Source: Epithemia pelagica
Lineage: Eukaryota; Bacillariophyta; Bacillariophyceae; Surirellales; Surirellaceae
DNA: 64,000 bases
NCBI GenBank assembly: GCA_946965045.2
Contig: OX337241.1
Span: forward strand, 1,302,001-1,366,000
Direction of reading: 5' to 3'
The position numbers were made by a program, and so were the translations under genes. The notes below the pieces were generated by a model, which saw nothing but the letters and a program-made list of their open reading frames with translations, ran no database searches and was not told the origin of the DNA. The first letter of the stretch is position 1; the number at the start of each line of letters is the position of its first letter. This document shows positions 48,908-60,703 of the stretch, in pieces.

Positions 48908-51900
48908 CTATTCATCATTCTCCTCGTCGTTCTCATCGTTGTTCTCCTCGTCATTCTCGTTCTCCTTCATCTCGTCTTCATCTTCGTACTCGTCATCATC
49001 CTCATTCGCATCACTATCCACGAATGTATCGTCATTGTCCATACTATCCACTTGCTCACTAACCTCATCCTCGCCCTGGTCTTCTTCTTTGTCGTCCTTC
49101 TTTCCCCTGATGCTCTTCTTCCTGCTTTGTGCCCTTGCCACACCAGCCATAGTATCGATAGTTTGTTGCTTCGATGCCGCATCCTTCTTATTCCGGGGAG
49201 AGAAGCGTACTGGTTCCGTTGGTTTTTTCGTTTTGGTGTATTGGGTTTTGGCTTCTTACCAATGGACAATTTAGATTTTTTCTTGCCACTACCACTGCTG
49301 GGATTGGGTGGGCACTTTCTCTTGCGCCTTTTACTCGAGCTCAACTTCTGATTGGTCTTTCTCTTTGTTGGTGGAGTGACAACAAGTACATCGTCGGCAT
49401 CGTCATCTTCAGCAGGAACATCACCTAGAGCCACCATGTCTTCTTCAACCACTGTATCTTTCTCATTATTCTTCCTATCACTCTCATTCAGGTCCACCAA
49501 CCCTGTTCCATCCTCGAAGTTTACCTCAAAGTCATCTTGGACGTCGACTAGTCCATCATCGTCGTCATTGTTGTCCATCCATTCATCATCTAGTAGACGG
49601 TTGATGATTTCATCACTGTCTTCGTCTGGTTCTTCTGGTGGCGGAATAGATGCATCAACCGAATTGTCATCGTAACGATCATCAATGGTGACATAGACAA
49701 TTCGGTTTGCATTGGCTGGAGTTGTGTCTTCTCCGTGTGTCGTTAGGGTATAGGGACTGACTTTCTTGTTCGCCTTTCGTCCTTTGGCGCTATTTCCAAC
49801 AGGTCCTGAGCTATTGTCTTTGTTAGTAGCAGTCGGGTCAATCTTTGCCGGTGGTTTTGTGTCCATCGAGTCATTATCCAATGGCGCATCGGGTGGTGGT
49901 TTTGTACCACCTGCACTCTTTCTACCTTGCAGGCTGTCTTCACTTGGTATTTTGGCACCTTCTACTGGATAGAACGACATTGTTACGGCGGGGTCCTTGA
50001 TTACGTCTTTAGTAATGTCTCGAGTGTTGAAGTACCTCCGTAACGAAGACGTGGAGTCCCTCATTCCTGACACAGCAAACTGGTTATCTTGTTCTTTCAA
50101 ACTCTCTTCAATAGCCGCGCTAATTGTCATGTCATCAGGATCTATTTCTCGCTTATCGTATGATTTCGTGGTACCCTTTCCTGCCTTGATGTCCTTTTCG
50201 TTACTTTCGATTTCAGCCACTAGCTGTCGTGTTATACGCTCCATTGTGCGCATTTCATTTGTCTTCCTGTCCAAATTCGACATTAGCTTGTTCTGCAGCA
50301 TCCAACTGCCAATCGAGAAAATTCGTTCTTGGAACGCATTAGTTGCCGGTTTAGCCAACCACACGATAGCGGATGGAAACACGTAGGACCAGTTACTTGA
50401 GTGTTTACGCCACCATCCCATTAAGTCAAAGAACCGACCCACTTCCAAATAGTTCCGACTGTGACAATGTCGGGCAAACATCTGCTTCTGAGCATCGTCC
50501 CATTTCGGCCATTCCTTGGTGTAAGCCTCCGTTGGATATTGTTTGATAATATCCGACCAATTGAAGTCAATTTGTGACTCGCAATGGCGGAGAAAGTCGT
50601 CATAGCACTCTGTGCATGCCTTTTTGAGTGCTTGTTGTACAACTTGCTCTTCGGCGGCCTTGGACGCTTTTCCAGTTATATTCAGTAGTGCCTGTTTTCT
50701 CAGGTCACTTGCTTGGCGCATTCTTTCAAATACATCCATAGACTTATATTTGAGAGTGGCTCTATTCGGCTCGACGACCAATTCCGACGAGGAGTCAGAT
50801 GTTTTCTTGTTTTGAGACGTCATCGCAGCTCCAATAGCCGAGACCCGATGGTTAGTGAAGCGGTCTATCATGTCGTTGATTATGATAGTGCGACCTTCCT
50901 TCACGTTGTCTTGATCATATACACCGAAATTTACAAACATGTCGGCATAAACATTTGCCAAAAGGGGATTGCATCCAACGGCTTTTAAAGCGTCCGGATC
51001 CCGATTGTACAAATAGTAGCGAAACTCTTGGATGATTCGTCTCACCAACAATCTGGGCCCAGGATAGAGATCTTTGTATGGAATGGCTCTCCGTGCCTCA
51101 TCCAAGTCGTCAATACTTTTTCTAGCGTCCCAATACTTTTGAGGTTTATTGGGTCGCAACAAACACCCAACACCACAGTCGGGACCTTCCATTCTCATTC
51201 TTTGAGCATGGTAGAAAGAAGTGTAAATTTCCAGAAGAGAGGCGGAGTTGGAACCAGGATCATCGGTCTGCAATTTCATTTCGACCATCTTTATGTTGGT
51301 TAGGATGCCTTCGTATTGCGCGAGCTGCAACCATTCGTCCTCTGAGGGATACCGCTTCTTAAAATTGGGGTCGCTTAGAGTGGCTGTCTTACAATATTCA
51401 TCCATGCAGGGCTTATCGCGAAACAAATTGTGAATTGACAGAACAAGCCCCCCAACCCGGGTGTCATTTGGCAAGGGGATCAGGACAATTTTGCCACCAA
51501 ATTTCTTGACTCCATCCTTCAATCGTTCCCACCGGTGTGGTGCCTTGCTGGAGGTCAACCAGCTCGCAAATTTCTTGAAAATACTCCATAGATCACAAAA
51601 AGAGTCGTTGGAATCTATCAAAATGCGATTTTGGTAGCGTTGTACCAAGCCAGTAGCGTGTTTTAACACGAGCTCGGCCTTGTGCATATCGCACTTGCCA
51701 GTTTTGTCGGGATTGCCAATGATATACTTACCCGCCAAAACGGCAGATGAAGTATTATCGTTGACAGCAGCACATAGGTCAGCGGTGGAAAGACCGACAC
51801 TCAGTAGAAGGGAGTCGGTCAAATTGGCCACGTCGGTGGCAGCATGCCCGTGACACTCTGCCAACCCAATTGGAATTTTATATACCACGCAATTTCTCGG

Positions 51901-53004
51901 GTCGGTAAACATGATGGTGACACCGAGAACGTCATGGTTCTTTGCTTGCCATATATCGTGACAGCAGGTCACAAATGGTACAGATTGCGCACACAGACGC
52001 TTGTATTCGTCACGGCTCTTGCGTATAAGATGGCCGACCGTGATAAAGAATTGTTTGTACGAGGAGATTCGTACTTTCGTAATCTGACGTCGGCTCATAA
52101 TCTCAGCACGGCTATCCTTGAGTGCTGTCGCGTTTTTGATGGCGTATTGTATGAGTTCGCGAAATTGTGGTTTCTCAACTGTCACTGCGGGTAAGCAACA
52201 GTCGTTCACAAAACGGTATATCAAGGTCTGCAGCTGAGACTTGGCTTCAGATTTCGTTGTATTCTGGCGGAAAGTCGACAGCGTCGATTGTTTGTCAGAA
52301 GTTTTTTTGTTGTTCTTAATTTCTTCATCCAATCCTTTGTGGTGCTTCAGAACATGTTGGTCAACGTTCGAAGGTTTGTAATGACTGCATAAGATGACGC
52401 ATTCATTCAATGGTTTTGAACCAGTGTTGAAACAGAGTGGACAGATAACGGCTGTCTTGCAAATAAGAGAGTATCGTTCTTTTGCAACTATGGGTTTTCG
52501 TTTTTCCGCGGTGTTCATGAAGGAGTCTTCTCCAATCTTCACTAAGTCCTCAAAAGCGGCAACCAGCTTGTCGAAACCATCGCGAGCGCCAGGAAGGTCT
52601 TTGAGTGTTCCTTTCTCTTGTTGTTCAACCAAAAACAACTCGAATTTCAACCAGTCAACGTGAGTCACCCATTTCCAATATGGGGAGGTGTTTCTGCCGT
52701 AGCTTATGAAGGGCGTAAACTTGCCATCGATGAGTGGGATGAGATTCTTTTCTTCTTGGTGAAACTGTTCCGTAGTCTGGGCAACTTGAGCAAAGTCAGC
52801 ATCGACTGCTTTCTTTTTCTTCTCCAAAGCCGATGGTTTCCTGACCAGTTGAGGAGACTTCTTCTTTGTTTTCGATCCAGGATTCTTCTTTTTCACCGTT
52901 TTCTTGGCAGGGGGTAGATGCTCTTCGTCAACTTGGTCCTTCTGTTCCACTATTTCGTCATGAGGACCAGGATCTGGGGCTGCTGCTTCGTCGTCGTCAG
53001 ACAT
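48908..53004 (-). CDS. hAT-family transposase, with probable frameshift near the C-terminus
   Basis: The start is taken at ATG 53004 (MSDDDEAAAP...); the open frame above it has no ATG. A Lys-rich segment leads to a BED-like zinc finger (CPLCFNTGSK...CSHYKPSNVDQHVLKHH). The hAT RNase H core carries TCCHDIWQAK (first Asp), VNDNTSSAV and CDMHKAEL. The hATC dimerisation block is FFDLMGWWRKHSSNW...AKPATNAFQERIFSIGSWMLQ. An acidic Ser/Asp region follows. The frame ends at 48967 in a Met/Arg/Trp-rich tail, whereas another phase from about 49220 encodes an acidic tail ending at 48908. One missing base in the A6 run (T6 on the plus strand, 49223-49228) would explain the switch. Activity is doubtful. 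Confidence 0.8.
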
Positions 53005-53748
53005 TGAGTTCTTAAGCAAGCTGGAATGGGAACAATGAAGATTGGGGAGTGGACACTGTGGAAGATCAGTTGGAAACACATTCACGAGTGTGTTTTTGAG
53101 GTAGCACAAAGCAGAGGTGCAGATGATCGATGACCCTCAGGCCTCATATCTCATCTGTTATCTCATTGTTTGTATGTGATCATTTGGAATATTGGAGATG
53201 TCAATGAATGGTTGGGGAATGAGAAGTACCTATTGGGTGAGATGAGGAGTGATTTTGTACTTATTGGGCAATAAGGAGATGTAATGTGGATGGACTTCGG
53301 TAATTAAAGTACGGGTCATGTGACTCTGGGAAGGGACTTGGATACATGAAGTACCGTCGTGGATTGGGGGGGGGAAGGACTTTGGGACATAAAAGTACAT
53401 GGAAATTGGGGGGTAGGTGTAATTTGGTAATTTAAATGAGATAATTGGAAAAGGGGGTGGGGGACTTTCGTACTTTGGGCTAAAATCAATGATTGTGAAA
53501 GGTGTACTTGGACTTTGACAAATTACCGTAAAGGAAAGTACAAAATGATATAATTTGGTGAAATTGGTAATTTGGTACTTCACAACTCTGGTTGTGAGTT
53601 GCAGCTTTGTCACGAAGGCCTCCTGAGTCCCATAAACTGGCAACTGTCACGGCAAAAACTATGGGGAAAGCATGACTGAGTTCCTCTATCCCCACATGCG
53701 CTTTCTAGTTAACAAGATATAAAGCTCTATTTATTGTACTTGCATGAA
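53005..53748. repeat. Subterminal repeat region upstream of hAT transposase
   Basis: Between 53224 and 53580 the 6 bp AAGTAC/GTACTT occurs about nine times on both strands, spaced 25-75 bp. Runs such as GGGGGGGG near 53369 and GGGGGTGGGGG near 53456 interrupt it. Clustered short subterminal motifs are where hAT transposases bind. No definite terminal inverted repeat or 8 bp duplication could be fixed by eye. The region also spans the DYRK 3' flank. Confidence 0.5.
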
Positions 53749-56700
53749 TCACATACTTGTCCCACCACCTCCATGATGTCTTCGTTGATGTCGCGGATTA
53801 GATCGTCTGGGTGATTGCTGATACCGACGTTGCTGCCCATCCATTTGTGCTCCATATCTACCCCCTCCTTGTTGCGGTGGCTGCTGAGGCTGTTGGTGAG
53901 GCGGTGGCTGTATGAACTGCTGACTTATCATAAACTGTTGTTGTTGCTGCTGCTGTTCCTGACCAAATGGAGGTGGCTGTTGCATGGCTTGAGAAGGCAT
54001 CACAACCTGCTGTTGTCCATGAATGATAACTTGCGGCTGTTGCTGCATCTGTACATTAGGATCGGTAAACTGCTGTTGCATCTGATTTTGCGGTAGCTGT
54101 GGCTGTCCGGTGGGTTGCTGTTGCTGATTCAGTAGCCCAACCTGTTGCAAGATGATGGGCTGACCATTTGCAGATGTAGCCACGAAATACATTCCACCGC
54201 CAGGTGCATTCGACTGCGCCAAAATGACCGGCTGCTGCATAGCATAAGGCTGCTGTTGAGAAACTTGCTGCGGTGGTTGCATCTGTCCGGGCTGTTGCTG
54301 CGACAGCTGAAGATGTTGTTGAAAAGGTGGTATTTGGCTCGACGGTTGCTGCTGTTGCATCGAACTTTGGAAAATTGCTTGCTGTTGCACCGCTCCACCT
54401 TGGGGAAAGAGCCCACCTTGCTGTTGTTGTAGTACTTGTTGCTGCTGCTGAGAATAGAAGTCTATATGCTGTTGATCATTTGACGTCGACTGTATGATTT
54501 GTTGCGTGGACATGAACCGCGGTTGCTGCTGCGCGAAAACAGACTGTTGAGTAGGAAGCGTCGGAGGAGCGATGGTCTGAGTCAAAGAACCTTGTCCCTC
54601 CATTGTCACACTCGAAGCAGCGCTGGAAGGTGTTGGCTCGAACTGACGACCCGGCACATCTGTTTCAAATGATGGAGCATTCTGTCCAGATAAGTGAGAG
54701 AACATCGGGTTTGCCTGATCAGCACTTCCATACGTATTTGATATCAGTGTCTGGTCAAAAACAGTTGTCGTCTGAGGGAGACTGCCAGGCAGGCTGACAG
54801 GTTGTTGCTGCTGAAACACAGCCTGGGGGATTGATTGATCAAATACATAACTACTCGATCCCGTGCTCTGTCCACTTCCGCTATAGCTTGAATGATGCGA
54901 ATGAACAGAATCCCCTCCTGTTGCAGGGACGACCCCCGGCCGCTGTAATGCAATGCCGAGATCGCCCTGACTAAGGACGCCACTTCCAGGAATATAACCA
55001 GCTGAATTGAAGCTTCGTGCCCCTGACTCGCTTGTGAAAGTATTGGGCAAACCCGCTGAGGTGGCCGGAGAACCAAGTGCAATCTGTGCTTGAGCTTGTA
55101 AATTCAATGGTCCAGCATCCGTCAGACTTGACGACGAAGCAGTTATCCTTGACGGACCTGGTTGGCTTGTTCTTGAATCGACTGAAAGATCTTGTCGAGA
55201 CGAAGAGGAGCTGGAAGACGGCGGAACCATTGCCGGTCCAGGAGAAACGCTACCACGACGCGGAATTCCACGAGGTGCTGCTTCGCCACGTGTTCGGGAC
55301 GATGCTAGGCTTCGTCTCATTGCTTGTTGTTTTTCTCTCATCTTTTGTACGTTAAGAAGTTTACGACGGCATATTGCAGGGTCCCACGGCGGTTTCCAAT
55401 AAAAGTCTAGATCCAAATTCGCATGGTTGGTGTCTTTGGGGTCAAATTTGTCGAGGTCTGTCTTTCGTCTTAGCTGATGCAATGCACCTGTCAGAAAGGG
55501 GTGTTGCATTGCCTGAAACGCAGTCCATCGTTTCCACGGATCTGGATCCAGCAACCCGTATAAGAAATGAATAAAAGACGGAACAAGATCCCGTTCCTCT
55601 CCTTGCATGTTTTGGGCATGAAGGGACAAGATGTCAGGTAACTTTGTTCGGCGAAAGTATCTATTTCCAGGTTGTTTCTCCAGCTTGGCCAACCCTCCTT
55701 TTTTCTTGATATCATTTTGTGACAGCGACACAATGTACTCCTTTAACGTCTTGAGTCTCCACTGTGTTTGCGGTGGACCCGGCGATGCTCTAGCCGGTTT
55801 GGGAGAATGGCCGGACCCACCTGACGATCCCTCGTCGCTGGTAGACATTTCGGCTGATTTTCCAGAGGTTGGTCGAGCCACGAATTTGATAAAGTACTTC
55901 GATGCTTTGGATCCTTGATCGAGCATCCAGTCCGGGATTTTTGCAATCATCTCAGTGATGCGGCATAATTGGTCGTGCTCATGAACTCCAGGTAGAATGG
56001 GAAGGCCCAAGAACAATTCCGCCGTCACACATCCTAATGACCACATGTCAATTGCGGAATCATAGGGAAGACCAATGAGGACTTCGGGGCTACGATAAAA
56101 ACGTGATTGGATGTATGTATGCGCGGTGTATCCCTCAAAACATGCAGAACCAAAATCGATCAATTTGGTACTCCTTCTGGGCCCAATCGCAGAAGCAACA
56201 TTGCCCATTTGTATTGTTTGTGCATTGGAGCTTGAGCCGGACGATTGGTCTCCCTCCATTGAATTCCCTCTGCTCTCATCCGAGCCTCCACCAGTCGATT
56301 CGGCTGGTGGTTCAGGAGGATTTTTTAATATTGGTGGCCTTCGTCCAGTCTCGGAGTCTCCTTTGTTACCGGTTTCGCCCGCATTTATGACGTGTCTAAC
56401 AGCATCGTCCGATGCAAACAAAATATTCTCCGGCTTCAAATCACAATGGACAATCCCTTTCTGCGATAGTTCCTTTACACCCTCAACAGATTGCAGTACG
56501 ATTGATCGCACAATGCTTAGAGGAAGACCTCGAAACTGCCGTCTTTTCAGAACTTCGTATAAATTCAGTCCCAATAGCTCAAAGACAAGACACAAATGTG
56601 ACCGATGCATGAAATAACAGATAAGATTCACCATGTAGTCCTTTTGTCCCCTCGATCTGCTGGATCCCCCTGAAGACCCTGATCCGGTTGTCGCTGCTCC

Positions 56701-58098
56701 ACCTACAACACCGGTTCCAGAAACCGATGCAGTTCGTTTGGCCTCTTCTTCTTGTTGAATGAGGGCTCGAAAGACATCAATTTCAATGGTGGCCTGTCGT
56801 GTGTAGGCGGGTTTGTTCTTAACAACCTTGACAGCAACCACTTCTCCAGTCGTGACCAGTAAACACTGAAATACTTGGGCAAAGGTTCCTTGTCCCAAAA
56901 GAGATTGGACGCGAAATTCACTCGCTCTCCTCGTTGGTTTAGCTTTAATTGAATGCATTCCCTTTCGTGGAATAACAATCAAATCGTTTTCAAAAACAAT
57001 CAAGTTTCCATCAATATTGTCGTAGCCATCGTTTGCGACGGATTCGGGTGGATTTGTGAGGCACTTTCCTCTGGCAGCGACGCTAGATCCAGGTGCAGCC
57101 GAGTGTATGCTACCGCCATTTCCATTTCCACTTCCATGGCCACTCCCATTGCCGTTCCCGTTGCTATTAGCCCCATGTGATGATACGGCAGTGCTGCCTT
57201 TGGTGCTAATTGACTGTGAGGCTGGTGAATTGCGAGTGGACCGTTCCGCAGCCACTGGACCAGACGCAGATGTATTGCTGTCAGAATGCACTTCCAAGAC
57301 AGCCGAAAGCAAGCCCTTGCCCATTCCCATTGCGACACCACCACCACCTCCTCTATGAGGAGCACGATCATGCCAACCCAAACCCAATTGCTCTCCTGTA
57401 GATCTCGCAGCGTGATGGCGGCCTCTCGTACCTCCATCGCCACTTCCTGCAAACCCTACTTCCCCTTCAATGGAAAGTTGAGAGAAAGCAAATCTGTGAG
57501 GAGACAGCTTTGAATCGGTTGTCGTGTTTATTGATGAGGATGGCTCTGACTTTTTGTGGTGCATTGTCATTGCTTGTTCCCATTGATGAAATGTCTGTTT
57601 TGCTTCAAAGGTAAGTTTTCTCAATAGACTTTCCGATCGTATTCTCTTGTTGTGATCTCCATGATCCGAATACCTTGTTTTGGCGACTTTCAATGACCTT
57701 CCACTTGATTGCGATTGCAACTCGTTTTCGGTCTCCCGTTCCAAGTCCATCTTTTGTTGGGCAACCTCGGGATATGGCCTAAAGGCGCCAAATGACGACG
57801 GTTGAAGTTCCACCACAATTGGCTCTTCATGTGGAATCACATCTCCGTGTGCTTGAAGCGATAATCTCTGACCTAATCTTCGGTAGGCTTCATCGACATG
57901 GGCATTTTCGCCAAAAGAAGACGCCAAATGGCCTTGTTGTCTACCTTCTTTTCCAGACTTGGAGCTGCTGTTTGTGTTGCTGCTACTCGATTTGTTTTTA
58001 CTGCCACTACCACTACTGGGACTCTTCTTTCCTCCTCCTGAACCATGGCTCAGGCTCTCCACAAGTTCTTGCGTCCCGAAGGTGGGATTCAGATCCAT
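53749..58098 (-). CDS. Yak1-like DYRK family protein kinase with long poly-Gln tail
   Basis: 1449 residues, single exon, from ATG 58098. The N-terminal 390 residues are Ser/Gly-rich and disordered. The kinase domain starts near residue 395 (LLGQGTFAQVFQC) with VAVKVVK, HCDLKPENIL (about 549), DFGSA in place of DFG-S/T, and the activation loop YIQSRFYRSPEV (about 666), whose second-tyrosine pattern and following PYDSAIDMWSLGC are those of Yak1/DYRK. Long Gly/Ser inserts split the N-lobe and the region before DFG. The C-terminal 500 residues are dominated by Gln (QQQQ, PQQ), as in Yak1 and related kinases. DYRKs autophosphorylate on the loop Tyr and act on Ser/Thr in growth and stress control; substrates here are unknown. 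Confidence 0.9.
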   Translation of the reverse strand: MDLNPTFGTQELVESLSHGSGGGKKSPSSGSGSKNKSSSSNTNSSSKSGKEGRQQGHLASSFGENAHVDEAYRRLGQRLSLQAHGDVIPHEEPIVVELQPSSFGAFRPYPEVAQQKMDLERETENELQSQSSGRSLKVAKTRYSDHGDHNKRIRSESLLRKLTFEAKQTFHQWEQAMTMHHKKSEPSSSINTTTDSKLSPHRFAFSQLSIEGEVGFAGSGDGGTRGRHHAARSTGEQLGLGWHDRAPHRGGGGGVAMGMGKGLLSAVLEVHSDSNTSASGPVAAERSTRNSPASQSISTKGSTAVSSHGANSNGNGNGSGHGSGNGNGGSIHSAAPGSSVAARGKCLTNPPESVANDGYDNIDGNLIVFENDLIVIPRKGMHSIKAKPTRRASEFRVQSLLGQGTFAQVFQCLLVTTGEVVAVKVVKNKPAYTRQATIEIDVFRALIQQEEEAKRTASVSGTGVVGGAATTGSGSSGGSSRSRGQKDYMVNLICYFMHRSHLCLVFELLGLNLYEVLKRRQFRGLPLSIVRSIVLQSVEGVKELSQKGIVHCDLKPENILFASDDAVRHVINAGETGNKGDSETGRRPPILKNPPEPPAESTGGGSDESRGNSMEGDQSSGSSSNAQTIQMGNVASAIGPRRSTKLIDFGSACFEGYTAHTYIQSRFYRSPEVLIGLPYDSAIDMWSLGCVTAELFLGLPILPGVHEHDQLCRITEMIAKIPDWMLDQGSKASKYFIKFVARPTSGKSAEMSTSDEGSSGGSGHSPKPARASPGPPQTQWRLKTLKEYIVSLSQNDIKKKGGLAKLEKQPGNRYFRRTKLPDILSLHAQNMQGEERDLVPSFIHFLYGLLDPDPWKRWTAFQAMQHPFLTGALHQLRRKTDLDKFDPKDTNHANLDLDFYWKPPWDPAICRRKLLNVQKMREKQQAMRRSLASSRTRGEAAPRGIPRRGSVSPGPAMVPPSSSSSSSRQDLSVDSRTSQPGPSRITASSSSLTDAGPLNLQAQAQIALGSPATSAGLPNTFTSESGARSFNSAGYIPGSGVLSQGDLGIALQRPGVVPATGGDSVHSHHSSYSGSGQSTGSSSYVFDQSIPQAVFQQQQPVSLPGSLPQTTTVFDQTLISNTYGSADQANPMFSHLSGQNAPSFETDVPGRQFEPTPSSAASSVTMEGQGSLTQTIAPPTLPTQQSVFAQQQPRFMSTQQIIQSTSNDQQHIDFYSQQQQQVLQQQQGGLFPQGGAVQQQAIFQSSMQQQQPSSQIPPFQQHLQLSQQQPGQMQPPQQVSQQQPYAMQQPVILAQSNAPGGGMYFVATSANGQPIILQQVGLLNQQQQPTGQPQLPQNQMQQQFTDPNVQMQQQPQVIIHGQQQVVMPSQAMQQPPPFGQEQQQQQQQFMISQQFIQPPPHQQPQQPPQQGGGRYGAQMDGQQRRYQQSPRRSNPRHQRRHHGGGGTSM

Positions 58099-59107
58099 CC
58101 TTCAAGGACTTTTAACATTCGCCTCCAATGTTGTCGTGTGATGACCGCTGTAAGCGCGGCTCTTTCGTTTGCTTCACAAGAACGCACCAGATGAAGGAAA
58201 GGATCTGGGAATGGGTGCTACGCTCGAAATGCTCGTTACTTAACCAATGGATGAGCTCAATCGTTCTCTCCGATGAAAAGGAGGTAGCTTGTTGCATAAA
58301 TGCTCACAGTATAGATGAATCTGGAACAAAAGAGATGGCACATCAAAAGAGCAGCCTCGAGTAGTGCAACCCACAACGATGTATCACGTGAATGTTGTGA
58401 TTGGGATTTGGGATGATGATGTGTCGCTTGCAGCAGTTGTTGCAGTCTCGTTTCTGCGAAGGCAGCTGACTGCCGTATGGCAGACCACCCTCCTGCGGAT
58501 AACGCTCCACGTCAGCAAATTCAATTCGTTCCCCTTCTCTTCTGTAAGTCCATCCGCGATCGCGAATCCGAATTTTGCGAGCGACCCGCCAGACAGAGAA
58601 GCAGAGAGTAGAAGTGGCAGGCAGTAGGAGTACTGTACTCGCACTACCCCGAGCTCCTATGAAGGTAGGCTCTTCATTGTTCATACTATACGAGTCCCAT
58701 GGGTGAGGGAGTACAAAGCGTGTGGAAAGTGGAAATGTCGAAGTTGCAGCTGCCGCCGTCACAGCGGTCAACATCAAAACTCAGTCACAACGGGAAACGG
58801 GACATGTTGTGGGGGGAAGGTGAAACCTTCTCCACTCAGGGCCAGAGCCGGTGATCCAACACCAGCTAAGGGAACCGATCTGTTAGCCACGAGTAGATGA
58901 ACCATGTCGAGACTCCTGTTTGTTCCCCTGAGCTCCCCCAACGCAATCAGGTAGCACCATGCAATCGCAAAGGGGGCAGGGGACAGCAGACTGAAACGGA
59001 ACAAACCCATAAACCAACAATCAAGAAGAGAGAACGCTTTACCATGTCGGCTTTCTCTCAACTTGTCGATACCAAAACCCCCTCCACCGAGAATCTCGAC
59101 TGGGCGA
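58099..59107. other. DYRK upstream region and 3' flank of the DIRS-like element
   Basis: About 1 kb without a supported gene. The first few hundred bases should hold the DYRK promoter and 5' UTR. The remainder may be the element's terminal region, but I could not identify the inverted or split repeats expected of DIRS-type ends. The stretch 58780-58950 is GC-rich and has no coding character. Confidence 0.4.
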
Positions 59108-60703
59108 TCACATGGACCAGGTATACCTCAGGAATGGTCCCACAAGCAAGTTCAAGTCGGCGTACATGTGGTCTATCCTGGCTCCTGGTTTGTTTGCACC
59201 CGCTTTTTCTTTCGTTCTCCATCTGTTGACGGTGTCAACATCCGGAGTAGCCAAGCCCATTTCTTTGGCTCTGGTATTCGATCCTCTTCAAAAAGACCGA
59301 AACACTGAGTACCTGGACACCATGTCCTCTTCGTCTTTGATGGAAGTGAGAGGGAAGAGATCCTTTTGCTCTGTGAAGATTTTGATCAGGTGACGGTGTA
59401 GCGTAGCATCCAAGGCTCGCGCTGTCACCGGAGAGCCATTCCGATTTATCATCAAGGGCCCAGATCTTCGACCCATGTATTGAGCCAGGCAGACTGCGCG
59501 ATTTATCCATCGTCTTATCTTTATTCCACTGCTGGTCTCATCGCAACATGGCAAAAGGTGTGAGCGTTCAATGTGCTCTCCTTTGAACTGCCCCCACAAC
59601 CCAACCACGATACAGTTTCGTTGCCTGTAAAGATCCATGTATTTTACAAGCGCATTCAAGTCCAGCAGCAAACCCTCCGGGCCTCGCAACGATAAAACGT
59701 ATGACGTAGCAAAGAACGTGCCCGCAAGAACGAGAAAGAACGAGTCATGTTCTTCTCGGTTCTCCAGAATCTCCTCCTCGATAGAACCCAACAAAGCTTG
59801 CATTAACTCGCTGGTCACTGCTTGGTCAGGGCGCCAATCTTGGCCCATTCGGCGTCAACATCCTTCGACAAATCTGGAGAACCACAACGAACCGCTCTCG
59901 TCCTGGCCCATTCTAGAGAAGGCCTTTCCATTGTTGTCTGTTAGCACCAAAGGATGGCCGTTCACTAGCGTAGAAGCCGTTGCTCTCACGTGATTCGAAT
60001 AAGTAGAACGAAATTTGCGTATCGTATCAAACTGCTTCCTGTCTCGATGATATTTTCCTTGATCCAAAGACGCGTCCAGCATAAGGAAGGCAACTTGATA
60101 GCCACAATGGTCATAATTTGGGAACGGGCCTGCACTTCGAAAGGGGCCAAATGGAATTCCGACTTTCTTTGATTTCTCTATCATCAATTTTGCATTCTTC
60201 ATGTTTTGAGTTACCGTGCTCGTAGCTCTGCTCCAAAAGGCGTCCAAGTTCATTCGCCGTATGCAAGTGAGCAGGTATCGATCTTTTAAATTTTCCGGAT
60301 CCGGCTCCTCTCCTCGCAACTTCCTGAACACGCACAAATCGCACTCGAAAGGAGTGAGCAGGTGGTCGCCTGCTCGCGCTTGGTTAAAATCCTCCCGACG
60401 GTCTCTTGTACGAATCCTCCAAGATTCGGCCACCAAACGATCCTGGTCAGACTCTTCCACCAGAGTGTTCCGAGACGCAACATAAAACCGGTCATCGTCG
60501 CTCAAAGAATAACACCCGGGACACCATGCGCTCTGACATGGAGCGCATTTTCCAACACTGTACACAAAATTTCTGCAGAAGATTCCGTCCACCCACGGGA
60601 TCCTCTTTCCACATTTTGCGCAGTTTCCGATCCATAGCGAACATCTTCGGTGTTCCTCGGAGTTGCCATGGCTGCGACCTGATAAAAGGAAAAGCAAGAC
60701 CAA
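59108..60703 (-). pseudogene. Tyrosine recombinase-like gene of DIRS-like element, broken by two TGA codons
   Basis: A single reading frame runs from about 60703 to 59108 and is cut by TGA at 59855-59857 and 59288-59290. The N-terminal part has a Cys cluster (CAKCGKR...CAPCQSAWCPGCYS, then FECDLCVF), then a helical GKYHRDRKQFDTIRKFRSTYSNH block. After the first stop come RRMGQDWRPDQAV and SYVLSLRGPEG, whose Arg is the first catalytic Arg of tyrosine recombinases. SRYSVFRSF, then RGSNTRAKEMG after the second stop, form the second-Arg region. Both TGAs stand where related sequences would have Arg, consistent with CGA-to-TGA transitions. The product would integrate element DNA; this copy is dead unless stops are read through. 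Confidence 0.7.

Noticed and set aside
53230-53643. 137-codon minus-strand frame upstream of the hAT gene
   Set aside because: Low-complexity translation of G-rich and AAGTAC-repeat DNA, with no protein features.
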